DNA from: Metallyticus violacea
Taxonomy: Eukaryota > Arthropoda > Insecta > Mantodea > Metallyticidae
Reading direction: 5' to 3'
Assembly: GCA_030762175.1 (NCBI GenBank)
Contig: CM060835.1
Span: forward strand, 86,796,001-86,860,000
Length of the DNA stretch: 64,000 bases
Of this stretch, positions 43,683 through 54,304 are shown piece by piece. The first letter of the stretch is position 1; the number at the start of each line of letters is the position of its first letter. A model generated the notes under the pieces. That model was not told where the DNA came from. It did no database searches and saw only the letters and a list, made by a program, of their open reading frames with translations. The position numbers were made by a program, and so were the translations under genes.

Positions 43683-46644
43683 TTACATATACATTGATAT
43701 GTTGTGCAGTATACTATTGTCACTCATATATTCCTTTACAGAATAATAGGCCTTTTTACATAGGTATTTTCTAAGAGCAGATTTAAAGGAATTGTCATTG
43801 TTTATTAAGGCTTTTAGGCTAGAGGGAAGAGCATTGTATACTAAAATGCACTCATAATAAACACCTTTTTGATGGCATGAAAGTGCTGAAATTGGGCGAT
43901 GTAGATTTGCTTTTTGTCTAGTATTCTTGTCATATATATTTTGATTTTGAACAAATTTTTGTTTATTTCTTATATAAAAGTTCATGAGGGATAAAATATA
44001 TTCGCAAGGAAGAGTTAAAATTTCAAATTTCCTAAAGAGGTTTCTGCATGAATGTCTACTGTGTGTACCAGCAATTATTTGTATGACTTTTTTCTGTAAC
44101 AAGAAGACACATTCACTTTTAACTGAATTTCCCCAAAATATTAGACCGTACTTTATTATTGAGTTAAAATAAGCATAATAAACTAGTTTTAAAGTCTTAA
44201 TTGATTCCAACATTACTAATGCACGTATTGCATAGCATGCACTGCTTAATTTAGGTGTAATAAGATTAATGTGATCTTTCCAATTCAGATGGTTATCAAT
44301 TATTAAACCAAGGAATGTAATATATTTGGTTTGTGAAAGTACACTGTTATTATATCCTATCTGTAATTGTGGATCTGGAGATCTGTGAGTAATGAATTTC
44401 ATAACATTTGTTTTATCTAGATTTAGAGACAATTTGTTTGCTTTGAACCATAAACACAATGAACTGAGAACCAGACTTAGTTTAATGGTACAATCATTAA
44501 GGCTCTTTCCATTTATCAATATGCTTGTGTCATCTGCAAATAGAACAGCATTTCCTACATCTTGGATAGATAAGGAGAGGTCATTTATATATATTAGAAA
44601 AAGAAGAGGACCCAGAACAAATCCCTGAGGTACTCCATGGTTAATCATTCCCCACTCCGATGCATTGTTTTTATTTTTGAAGGGACAATTTATCACTACT
44701 TTTTGTTTCCTTTTGTCAAGGTAGGATATAAACCATTTTAAATATTGATTTTTTATTCCATAGAAAGCTAATTTATCTATCAGAATTTCATGATTGACAT
44801 AGTCAAAAGCCACAAAATATTCCTCCTACATGTGCTCTTTCATTAAATGCAGTTAAAATTTCATTAGTGAGTTTATAGATTGCATTTTCTGTTGAAATTC
44901 CTTTTCTAAAGCCAAACTGATAACTAACTAGAATATTGTTACTTTCAAGGTAATGGTAAAGCCTATTGTACATTACTTTCTCAAACACCTTAGAAAATGT
45001 AGGTGAAATAGCTATAGGTCTATAATTAGAGACATTTATCTTTTCTCCCTTTTTGTACAGAGGCCTCACTATTGAGTATTTTAGCCTCTCAGGAAATACA
45101 CCCAATGCTAAAGATTCATTACACAAGTGACTAAGGGGGGTACTAATTTCCTTTGCACAGGCCTTTATGACTTTGCTGTTGATCTCATCATAGCCAGAAG
45201 AGTTTTTTGATATTAATTTTCCTAATGATATTACTGATTTCTAGCGGGGTAGTGATACCTGGCTTGAATTCATTATTATGAGGGGGAGTTGATGATTGTA
45301 AAATTTTTAAAGCATCTCTTTTATCACCAGAATATAAATTTAAATTTTTTGTTACATTAAGAAAGTAATCATTAAACTCGTTTGCTACGTCTGCAGGGTA
45401 TTGTATCTCTTGATTGTTAATATTTAAGATTATTGCATCGTCTTGTTGCAGATTTTTGCCTGTTTCTTGTTTTATTATATTCCAAGTAGTTTTTATTTTG
45501 TTTTTTGACTGATTGATAAGTGTTTTGTAATGGAGGCCCTTCGCTGCTTTTATGACTTTCCTAAGTATTTTACAATACTTTCTAAAATGTGTTTTTAATT
45601 TAGGGTCTTTTATACAATTGTCTTTTATGTTGACAAGATTTTTTAATTCCTTGGGTTAACCATTCCCTGCTCATATTATAACTTCTTTTTTTTTATTTTT
45701 AGTGGGAAATATGCTTCAAAATGCAATTTAAAAATATGAAAAAAATTGTTGAATTTACTATTAACATCATTTGCACTGTAAACACTATTCCATGATTCTT
45801 GTCGAAGAGTCTCCACCATTATATTGAGGTTAGCATCATTAATATCTCTATATTTTATATATCTATAACATTCTTTGAGTTTTATTGTAGAATTGTTTTT
45901 CATTATTACTTGAGCATCATGGTCAGAGAGACCATTGATCAATGAAGACACAGAATATAATGACAGTTTGTCTAAATTTACAAATATATTATCTATTGCT
46001 GTGCTAGAGTTTTTATCAGTCCTGGTGGGAAAGTTAATTGTATGAACCATATTATATGTAGTTAGAAGGGAATTCAGTCGATTCATTCTTACACTTGGCA
46101 TTAAGTAATCAATGTTTATGTCTCCACATATAATTATTTCATGTTTAGGCTTAAATAAAAAGTTTAAGGTATCTTCAAGCTTCATCAAGAAAGTTTCAAA
46201 GTTTCCTAATGGCGAGCGATAAATAGCAATTAAAATTATTTTTGTATTGTTGCTATCTAATTGGATTGTGCATAATTCAATGTCCTGTTCTGAATTAAAT
46301 TTTGATATGTCTAATGTTTTATATAGTACATCCTGCCTGACATAAATGCAAACTCCTCCCTTATTTAGTGTTTTTCTTGAAGCTCCTGCTCCCAAACAAT
46401 AACCATGTAATGACAATTGTGATAATTCTTGTTGTTTCAAATAATGTTCAGATAGGCAGATAATATGTGGTTTTATATTGTCACTAGTTAAGCTGTTTAA
46501 TAATTCATCTGTTTTGCTTCTAAGTCCTCTAATATTTTGATGAAATATACAGAGATTTTTTATTGCTTGTTGAATACTCTTCAATTTTACTTTATTTTCT
46601 GTGCTATCATGATCACTGATATGACTTGTCATTTGATTTAACAT
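43683..46644 (-). pseudogene. CR1-like ORF2: endonuclease and reverse transcriptase
   Basis: Endonuclease at 46,644-45,676: HQNIRGLRSKTDELL, GGVCIYVRQDV, AIYRSP, ICGDINIDYL, GLSDHDAQ. A damaged linker (45,675-45,130) follows. RT at 45,126-43,683: VRPLYKKGEKINVSNYRPIA, SYQFGFRKGISTENAI, AFDYVNHEILIDKLAFYGI, HGVPQGFVLGPLLFLIYIND and FADD (44,529-44,540). The thumb and C-terminus run to 43,683. At least two shifts (near 45,676 and 44,810) disrupt it. No RNase H, as expected for CR1. Confidence 0.92.
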
Positions 46645-46695
46645 TGACTATTATTAAGTTTGACTTGATGAATTTCTGGCCTGGACCAGGTGTCT

Positions 46696-47721
46696 TTATA
46701 CTAAAAAACGGAACCTTGAACTATTTATAACAACAGGAATCTTACCCTTGATTCTGTCAGCAATAAGGAGCGAAAGCTGCTTTTTGCCTCTAAAATTCAA
46801 GTGCAGGTCATGTACAGTAAAATTATCTCTACCTAGGTGATTTACATCTATCATACAAATGTGGGAGTTTCTGGGTGTCATCAATGCACGCACAAGCCTC
46901 AGGTTCATACTACGCACCCTCCTATGAAACTGAGGCCTACATGCCTATCTAACAGTCCCAGAAACTTCACATTGGTATGCCTGCTTTTGGCGCTGATGTC
47001 ACCAAGATCTTGCTCAATCTGATAGGTATTATCTACATCAAGGCTATTACCTGCACCACCAACAATCACAACATGATCCTTCTTACTAAAATCAGCAGTT
47101 AGTTTTCCCAAGTCTTTAGTGACATCAGCGAGTCCAGCACTTGGCTTAAAAATGATAAAACATCATAATCGCTACCCAAGTCGTCCTTCAGTAGGGATGC
47201 TATGCCCCTACCATGACTACTACCTAGTAACAAAATCTTGCTCTTCCCCTTAGGCTTAGCATCTTCTACTGGAGGAGGACTTGTGCTCTGGTGAGCTTCC
47301 CAATGTCCCAAGCACATAGAATCTGTTCACCAGAGGAATAGTGGTAGCACCATCAGCAGAGAATACTCTCCTCCTCTTGCGAGTGTTCCTTGGCACAACC
47401 TTGAATTCAGGTGATTTACTATTTACTTTAATTGGTGAGCAATAGCTCTCAATCTGCATCTTTGCAAGTGCCAGTTCCTCTCGCAGTTGGAGAATAGTTG
47501 CTCTTGCTTCACTTTTGCTTCACAACTAGGACTTTATATTTACAAAGTTCACAATGCCACTGGTCAGAAGTAGCAACCACATCACTGTTAGTTTTAGCAC
47601 AAGTCCAATGAAACCATAACTGACACCCATCACAAAACACGCCTGAACTCACCTTCCTACGACACGCACCACAGTTCCCGCTCAGATCACACTCCTTAGC
47701 ACTCATTATCACGCTTTGCAC
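46696..47721 (-). pseudogene. CR1-like ORF1: PHD finger plus SGNH esterase
   Basis: Five overlapping frames give CGACRRKVSSGVFCDGC..W FHWTCAK...WHCELC (PHD-type zinc finger, 47,690-47,530), a linker with KRRRVFSADG, then esterase blocks: ILLLGSSHGRGIASLL (block I, GxSH with the nucleophile Ser), VVIVGGAGNSLD (block III, where GGxND is expected) and DLHLNFRGKK (block V, catalytic His). Esterase-type ORF1 proteins occur in CR1 LINEs. Shifts near 47,460, 47,290, 47,105 and 46,910 break it. Confidence 0.82.
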
Positions 47722-48290
47722 TCAAAATCGGACACAACACTAAATTAAACTACGTAAGCTACACTTAACAACCACACGCAAAACAAATCTCCCGTACGTA
47801 GGCTAAACTTACCCTTCAAACGCCACACAAAACTACGTCACGTGAGCTACACTTTACATACACCGTTTTGCACTCAAAACTCGGACACAACACTTGATTA
47901 AACTACTTAAGTTACACTTAACAACCACACGCAACACAAAACTCCCGTACGTAGGCTAAACTTACCATTCACACGCCACACAAAACTACGTCACGTAAGC
48001 TACACTTTACATACACCGTTTTGCACTCAAAACTCGTACACAACACTTGATTAAACTACTTAAGTTACACTTAACAACCACACGCAACACAAAACTACGT
48101 CACGTAAGCTATACTGAACACAAACAGCTTTGCACTCAAACTCGAACACACCGCTAGATTAAACTACGTAAGTTACACTTAACAACCACCAGCAACACAA
48201 AACTCCCGTATGTAGGCTAAACTTACACTTCACACGTCACACAAAGCTACGTTACGTGAGCTACACTTAACACACACAGCACAAAATTCA
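47710..48290 (-). repeat. 152-bp tandem monomers at CR1-like 5' end
   Basis: Units marked by TTTGCACTCAAAA(CTCG) start at 47,715, 47,867, 48,019 and 48,129: two full 152-bp steps, then one shortened to 110 bp. Each has CACTTAACAACCACACGCAA, CCCGTACGTAGGCTAAACTT and ACTACGTCACGT. They directly precede ORF1, as promoter monomers do in some LINEs. Confidence 0.85.
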
Positions 48291-48300
48291 AGGTATTATT

Positions 48301-48654
48301 TCACACCAACTATAAATCTGATTTAACTCGAGACTAACAAATCGTTAGCCACGGGTTTAACTATACTTAACGTGGATGAAAAAGAGACAGAAACGAAAAA
48401 TAGAATCTATACTAGTTACACAATTCAAACCAATATGGCGCACAATCCGCTAATTATAACGGTCGTGTATAATATCGTTGTTTTGCAAAACCGATATATA
48501 AACACTAATAATAATTCAGTATAATAGATGAGAAAAGATACTTAAGCTACGTTCTATTCAATATTTGTAAGATAAATAGATATGACAGAATAAATATTCA
48601 ATAAAATTGGAGCTCAAATCCTGGCATGTGACCTACTCCTCCACAGGTAGCGTT
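48301..48654. other. Spacer between CR1-like LINE and right array
   Basis: Part of the Mutator-like element or of the CR1-like 5' flank. Nothing specific is recognised. Confidence 0.4.
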
Positions 48655-49731
48655 TAAACAAACTAAATGGAAGCCTTACAAGATCCTATTAACTTGTTCA
48701 AAATTCAGTCAAAATCGCCATTCTAACCTCATAAAATTACCTTGATAATTTTTTGCACATAATAATAGATTGGTAACACACATATTTTTTCAAGTATATG
48801 CTCTCCGGAACACTGTATATTTATTACGATAAATTACAGGTGAGGAAGGAAAACAATTACTTCGCCAAGGTCGCATTGTTACACCAATACTTTCTTTCAC
48901 GCTCGTATTCATTTCTGAAAAGAAACCTGTAACATATTTATGATATAGTTGCGAATTGGTAACAACATATTTAAATGGCATTACCTCACATTCGTGTGAA
49001 TTTAGTTATTAGCAATAGCAGAATTAGTTTAGATTCTGTTAACTTGCTCACACATATTCATTACTAACGTGGTATCGTGCTCTTATAAACCGGCCTTCCC
49101 GTAGGAAACCCATTCCGGCGCTAGACAGCAAAGCAGCAACCGATTCCGTCGCCAGCAACAGCATCTCATTTAAACGAAACTTCTAAATGGAAGCCTTTCA
49201 ATATTCTGTTAACTTGCTCACATATTCAGTCTCATTTAAATAAACAAGACATTATAAATGCACTAGCATGCTGTTAAAAACCGGCCTCTCCGTAGGAAGC
49301 CCATTCCGGCGCTAGCCAGCAAAGCAGCAACGGATTCCGGCGCCAGCAACAGCATCTCATTTAAATGAAACTTCTAGATGGAAGCCTTTCAAGATTCTGT
49401 TAATTTGCTCACATATTCAGTCTAATTGAAATAAACAAGACATTATAAATGCACTAGCATGCTGTTATAAACAGGCATCGTAAGAAGCCCATTCCGGCGC
49501 TAGCCAGCAATTAGCAACGGATTCCGCCGCCAGCAACAGCATCTCATTTAAGTGAAACTTCTAAATGGAAGCCTTTCAAGATTTTGTTAACTTGCTCACA
49601 TATTCAGTATAATTTAAATAAACAAGACATTATAAATGGACTAACATGCTGTTATAAACACTTGACTTTACAATTAGGCAGCAAAGCAGCAATACAGCAG
49701 CGACATTTGTGGTCTAGTTGTAACGTCACGT
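48655..49731 (-). repeat. Right inverted terminus: tandem array
   Basis: Complement of the left array. CTAAATGGAAGCCT marks units near 48,666 (degenerate), 49,180, 49,372 and 49,562. GCGCTAG and ATTCCGGCG boxes are repeated. The last 90 bp (49,645-49,731) match the left terminus at 25,532-25,640 in inverse orientation. An unrelated AT-rich stretch (about 48,720-49,020) interrupts it. Confidence 0.88.
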
Positions 49732-49739
49732 GTATGAAC

Positions 49740-50775
49740 CGTCGAATTAAATTCGTCAAAGTAACAGCTTTTCGGTCTGGTTCTTTCAACAAGAGAGCAT
49801 CTTTCTATCCCTTTTTCAATGTCTCCGAAAACCCAATGACTCTCCCTCCACAAGCCACAATGATACTTCCTGTGGAAACATTTTGATTTGTCACTTTCTA
49901 CGACTTTAGGCAGGCCATAATCATCCAGCTCCTCCAATGATTGAAGGGCTTTCCTCCAGGCGTTGCTCGCAAACGTTCCTATAAAAGTTGGCCCAATTAA
50001 CTACTGTGCGGATACAATAAGTTCCTAACCCCTATTCTTAAGCACAGTCATGCTAGGGCACACCCCGCTCCCAACAATAGACGAACAAAACTATAGTTAC
50101 AAGGGGTAGCTTGCTGCGGATGAAAAAGAGTCATCCCTCGGGCTCTTTGACCACCTGCAAAATTGCAGCGCTACATATATTCATCAATCTTTCCAGATTT
50201 GAGAATAAGTGACATTGCAATATTGTAAGTCATGCATTTAAAAGAATTTCTGATTAGCTTTCTGGCTGCCAACTACTCCAGCACCCTGGACCAATAATGT
50301 TGCCCAATCTGTAGGGTCAGCTGTAATAAGTTAATCATATGACCCTGCCTTGCATCCCTCTCCATACATTGGGGAACAATTTTTGACGACATCCTGCATC
50401 TTCCATTGTTGAAAAGAACAATTTATTCTAAATGATGAAATTGCAGTTTATATGCATTGAAAAACATACAGGACATTTTGCAATGTACCCATATATGTAA
50501 CACAGCAAATAATTACTTTACACACAAAGAAAACGTCACAGAAAGTAAGCTAAAACAATGTTCTTGCATTCACTTTAATACAATGCGTATACAACATAGA
50601 CCATACAGCAGAATAATGATATCACAAACAGTTCATTTCGCGGCTAATCCGAACGTTTCCCGCCTGTTTTCAATTTCCTGTCATACTCTCTTTTCACTCC
50701 AGCAGTTTCACTCCCACAAAGGTAAACAAACAGGTGCATCATGGGAATTCTCTATATTCAAAGATTATCCAATTA
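49740..50775 (-). mobile_element. Merlin transposon, right (5') part
   Basis: The minus strand at 49,960-49,740 reads LDDYGLPKVVESDKSKCFHR, then KYHCGLWRESHWVFGDIEKG and RCSLVERTRPKSCYF. This is the centre of an IS1595/Merlin transposase: (V)E.D(E)S.F..RKY.RG....WVFG, with the usual first catalytic Asp region EIDES changed to ESDKS. It breaks at the MULE duplication, and its continuation (LLGTIVSDGW) is at 25,523. The region 50,000-50,775 is presumably the N-terminus and 5' end, but is too decayed for me to read. Confidence 0.75.
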
Positions 50776-50784
50776 GTATGGTTC

Positions 50785-51863
50785 AATTATACTGAATCTC
50801 AAAATGCCACACCAAATGTTCATGCCCCATTGCCGCTGATGCTCTACTTCCAATAACCAGCTTGGATTTTCCACTACCCAAATTCCTGTTATTTCGGTTC
50901 ACTTGAGCATGATTGGTGAATGTCGCCTCGCCAGAAAATAAAATGTTGGAAAAGTTACAATTTTGAATTTGTAGTAGAGCCCCATTGACAAAATTTCACA
51001 CGCTTCTGAAAATCATCCCCATGAAGGCATGAAGGGCTTGGTGTAGGCTAATGTGATATAGATGGTATTTGTGAGCTGAAGTATTCGAAGAACACTCCTT
51101 TGAGAGATTTCGGAATCATGTTCCAATTCACGGAACTTGCATGAGGATTAGCGGCAAGTGCAGCTAATACACGACTTCCGAATTTTCCCCAGTAGCACTT
51201 CTAATTCCATGGTGTTTTCCTGATACGACACCTTCTGTATCGGAGACTTAAGTTCCCAAGTCGTTGAAAATTTTAGCAGATGGCTGCCTCCTTTCAAGAT
51301 ATCGATCTCCGTATAAGTTGTAAGCTGCTCTAGCGTTCTTATGAGCTTCGCCATATCGATCCTCTCATTGATCGTATATCGAACGTCTATAATTGAAAAC
51401 GAAGTGGAACTGACTGAGAATAATTTCCTTTTAGGCTTGAATTAGCAATGATGAGCACTCGTTTGTGTACCGATGTCAACAAATGAGCATCTGCCAATAA
51501 ACAAATGAGTTTCCTTCATAGCAACAACAAAATAATAGAGAAAAGTGAAAGTAAGTGAATAATATTTGCTGTCATATTTGTCTAATATCTCATCATCTAT
51601 CACCACTAGCTGATAGATGTACTAGAACTTTTACAATGAAAATTGAATGCTCTTTCCATTCCCGGGGGAAAAAAATACACCATTCCTCTTGGAAAAACCA
51701 ATTTGGCCTTGAAATGATCTTGAGAATAGCATTTCAAGGGCGAGTTAAGGTCGCTATCACATGTGCCCCTAAGAGTACTTCAAATTTTATCTGAAGGATT
51801 TTTTTTATTTTTCCCCTTCGTTTCGGAGTAAAATGGCCGCGACACTATAAATGCCTCATCCTG
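50785..51863 (-). mobile_element. Long-TIR mariner-like element, right (5') half
   Basis: The minus strand from 51,863 has the 5' end CAGGATGAGGCATTTATAGT with about 300 bp resembling the inverted left end at 24,047. The transposase first half follows: AKLIRTLEQLTTYTEI, the DNA-binding part, FVNGALLQIQNCNFSNILFS, GEATFTNHAQVNRNNRNLGS (SDEATF has become SGEATF, losing the first catalytic Asp), then MNIWCGILRFSIIEPY. It stops where the Merlin insertion begins and resumes at 24,799. TA flanks the outer ends (24,045-24,046; 51,864-51,865). Confidence 0.8.
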
Positions 51864-51887
51864 TATGTATGTAAAATACAAGGGTAG

Positions 51888-52170
51888 GGTCGGTCCTGGT
51901 GGTGTATTGGTTACCATACCTGCCTCCTAAACCCGAAACGCGGCCAGGACCGATGGATTTTTTCGGGCGTAAAAATCCTAAGTATGGCTTCCTTCGGAAG
52001 GGAAGTAAAGCCGTGGGTCCCGTGTCGTACATTTACGGCACGAAAAAGAACCTCAAGCCTGAAAGAGAGGCCTCTGAGCAAAATTTGTCGGCCGTTTCAC
52101 GCCCTGAGTTGAATGGGACGCTGATGACCTGAACTGTTAAAGAGCGTCCATAAATAAATCAATCAAAAAA
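51888..52170 (+). mobile_element. SINE-2, full length
   Basis: The head TGGTGTATTGGTTACCATAC fits a tRNA A box; the B box is degraded. The body contains GGGTCCCGTGTCGTACATTT, AAGAACCTCAAGCCTGAAAG and GAGTTGAATGGGACGCTGAT, and the tail ATAAATAAATCAATCAAAAA. A second, 5'-truncated copy lies at 7,122-7,280. It sits between the long-TIR mariner-like element and the mariner at 52,177. Confidence 0.8.
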
Positions 52171-52176
52171 AATATA

Positions 52177-53334
52177 CAAGGTTAGGTCCATAAGTTTACG
52201 ACCTAACCATTTTCTAGGTATCATAAAGACAAAAATTGTATTTCACTGCAAAATGGGTATAACAGCACCCATTACTTCTTCGTCACATTTAAATTTCCTT
52301 CCTGAAAGGCCCTTGAGTTTTGAAAACAGGAAATAGTCAATGGGAGCTAGATCTGGAAGGCCGATCTCCTTGAAGGCCACATTTCTTCACTGCTTCCTTT
52401 GCAACAAGAACTGTATGCACAGGCTCATTGTGGCGAAGAAGGTGCACACCACCACTAAGCTTTCCTCGCCTTTTCTCTGATGGAAACACCTAGTCTGTAG
52501 TAGGCCATTCTCATTTACTGTGGTGTTCCTCTCCTTGAAGTCAATAAAGAACATTCCTTCACAGTCCCAAAAGATTGTCTTATTGGTTGACTGATAGACC
52601 TTGGCCTTTAGAGGCAGTGCTATGTCAGGTTTACGCCACTCCATTGATTCTCTTTTACACAAGGGATCATAGTAGAGGACCATAGTTTTATCTCCTATAA
52701 CAATAGTTTGCAGAACTTCTCTCTCGTTGCCATGGAAGAGCTCCGAAAATGCCTGACAAAAGATGACTCGATGCTTCTTTTGGACTGAGGTAAGAGGTCT
52801 AGGCACCCATCTTGCACTAACCTTATTCATGTTTAAATATTCATGAATAATTTGAAGGACTGTTGTTTTAGAAAGGTCCAACTCTGCTGCCATTTCTGAA
52901 CTTTGAGCTGCTGTTCTTCCATAATTTCTCCTTCCAGAGAGCAATGTTCTCAGGAGTGAGCACCTCCAAGGGCTACCTGCAAGCTTTCAATGCTTTCTCA
53001 ACCCATTCAAAAAAAAGTTTCGCCCATTCTTTTACAGTAGAATATGAGGGGGATGCTTCCCCATATACACCGTCCAATCGCTGCTTAATTTCATTTGGAG
53101 TAAGTCCTTCTTTTGTGAGACACTTAATAACAGATCGAAACTCCGTTTTGATAACGTCACAATCTTCTACACATAGCCTTCTTTATGCAACTATATCTGA
53201 ACAACTGAGCACAGCAGAGCAGAAGTTACAGCTGTAATTATTTACTTAACAGATAAGGTATGACAACAGATAAGGGTGTTGTGAAGGTGATAATCCTTTA
53301 TTGGCGAGGCGGGAAACTTATGGACCTACCCTTA
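52177..53334 (-). mobile_element. Mariner transposon
   Basis: TA-flanked, with inverted ends sharing TAGGTCCATAAGTTT (52,182-52,196 and the complement at 53,313-53,327). About 1.16 kb, close to the 1.3 kb usual for mariners. A single transposase gene fills it on the minus strand. Confidence 0.9.
52300..53220 (-). pseudogene. Mariner transposase, inactive
   Basis: N-terminal helix-turn-helix (KTEFRSVIKCLTKEGLTPNE... PSYSTVKEWAK) at 53,160-52,980, then a stop (TAG). The frame from 52,944 carries VSARWVPRPLTSVQKKHRV, TIVIGDKTMVLYYDP and KTIFWDCEGMFFIDF (first and second catalytic Asp present). The end is shifted: LLRHNEPVHTVLVAKE has His at the position of the third catalytic Asp (HDN), then PDLAPIDYFLF. 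A stop, a shift and the missing Asp make it inactive. Confidence 0.9.
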
Positions 53335-53738
53335 TATGTAAACTCAAAGCTTGCTGTGTATGTGAAACAATATTACAAAACTAATTTGTCATAATATGTT
53401 ACAAAGGTTTATTAAAAAGAAAGTGTTTCATGCCAGGAGTAAACCTGCACTCTTAATCACTGCATCACTGTACACTCTGTACAGAGCTAATTGAAAACAC
53501 GCGCGCGCGCGCGCGCACACACACACACACACTAGTCAGCCTCTTTAGTGCATGCCATATAACACTTGCTGCAGTGACTACACGGCTTTGCTATATAACT
53601 TGTGAACATCATGCAGTAAAATTTAGAAGAATTTTGAGAGATTACTCCTTTTGTCTCCAGGGGTATATATTTAATTGAAATTAAACATTACTATCAGTTT
53701 GGTTTTAATACAATTAATGAAAAAAATATTGTATGAGA
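53335..53738. other. Spacer with (CG)n(CA)n microsatellite
   Basis: A run of alternating CG then CA at 53,497-53,532 (about 36 bp), a purine-pyrimidine tract able to adopt Z-DNA. Otherwise nothing is recognised. Confidence 0.8.
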
Positions 53739-53827
53739 GAGCGTAGACTTTCACAGCCGGAGTCATAGACGTCAGTGCAATTTTCTACCGGGCTGTTATG
53801 CCGTGGTCTGCTAGAGATGAACTTCCC

Positions 53828-53862
53828 AGACGTTTCGTCCGCAACTACGGCGAACATCTTCT
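53828..53862 (-). ncRNA. Hammerhead-like motif in PLE4 tail
   Basis: The minus strand has CAGAAGA (consensus CTGANGA, one change), TG, a stem TTCGC/GCGGA-type (6 bp with a G-T pair), then CGAAACGTC. The CGTC can pair with GACG about 75 nt downstream, followed by TC (GACGTC at 53,768-53,773), which is where hammerhead cleavage (after GTC) would fall. Of the four motifs here this has the best second half. Confidence 0.55.
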
Positions 53863-54150
53863 GTGGCGTGGACGTAGCTTCCTCCGTTGACGAGAGCCCG
53901 GACGTTACATGATATAATACCGAACCACCCAAATGAACTGGTCAGAGCACTAGGGGACTACGATCACAAGGCCCCTAGACTATGTAAATCGTACTGGCTT
54001 CCCAAAGGACGTCATGGGACTCCTTGGTTAACACACACTGGCCCATATACAAAACTAGCTCCTAAGCCCGAGGTTGTTCAACTCCTTATAAATTTCTATC
54101 CTGAGAACCAGCCAACGGCAAACCAAGCTGAAAACACCAGCTGACAACCG

Positions 54151-54223
54151 GGGTTTAACACCATTGGGCGTGGTCAGTGCTTAGATGGGTGGCCATCTGA
54201 GTACTCCAAGTGCCGTTGGCACC
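54151..54223 (+). other. 5S-rRNA-derived segment in PLE4 tail
   Basis: The plus strand resembles the 3' 70 nt of animal 5S rRNA: GTTTAACACCATTGGGCGTG (box A region), GTCAGTGCTTAGATGGGTGG (box C region), then TGAGTACTCCAAGTGCCGTTGGC. It is antisense to PLE4. The first 50 nt of 5S are absent, so this is not a functional gene. It could be a captured piece or part of a 5S-derived SINE. Confidence 0.7.
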
Positions 54224-54304
54224 AAATTTATCACATCCCTCTTTCTGGTTTGTTTGAGAACTCCTACGTCCATTGAGCAGGTGAAGCCGCGCGCGGCTAC
54301 GTAC

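Larger units (their letters stand above)
43450..48300 (-). mobile_element. CR1-like LINE, nearly full length
   Basis: The minus strand reads 5' tandem monomers (48,290-47,710), ORF1 with PHD finger and SGNH esterase (47,721-46,696), ORF2 with endonuclease and RT (46,644-43,683), and a 3' UTR ending in ACTAAACTAAACTAA near 43,455. This order and the PHD-esterase ORF1 fit the CR1 group of the Jockey superfamily. Several shifts interrupt both ORFs. It lies inside the Mutator-like element, close to its right end. Confidence 0.88.
25532..49731 (+). mobile_element. 24.2-kb Mutator-like element with tandem-repeat inverted ends
   Basis: Bounded by an 8-bp duplication GTATGAAC (25,524-25,531 and 49,732-49,739) that lies inside the Merlin transposase. 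The termini read ACTTCACGTTACAACTAG at the left and, complemented, ACGTGACGTTACAACTAG at the right. Both continue into GACCACAAAT and then into tandem arrays in opposite orientation. A MULE transposase lies just inside the left end (27,047-29,620). An 8- to 9-bp duplication and long inverted ends fit Mutator biology. Later insertions (PLE2, I-clade LINE, CR1-like LINE, SINE-1) account for about 13 kb, so the element was perhaps 11 kb or less when it inserted. Confidence 0.78.

Noticed and set aside
25115..50172. Inverted words GCAATTGCAGGTGG (25,119) and GCAATTTTGCAGGTGG (complement at 50,152) as Merlin ends
   Set aside because: Similarity stops after about 15 bp and no duplication flanks them. 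The 24,791/50,776 direct repeat fits better as the Merlin boundary.
53887..54144. 85-codon plus-strand frame in the PLE4 tail
   Set aside because: Antisense to the element, no domain, explained by the GC-richer tail and 5S-like part.
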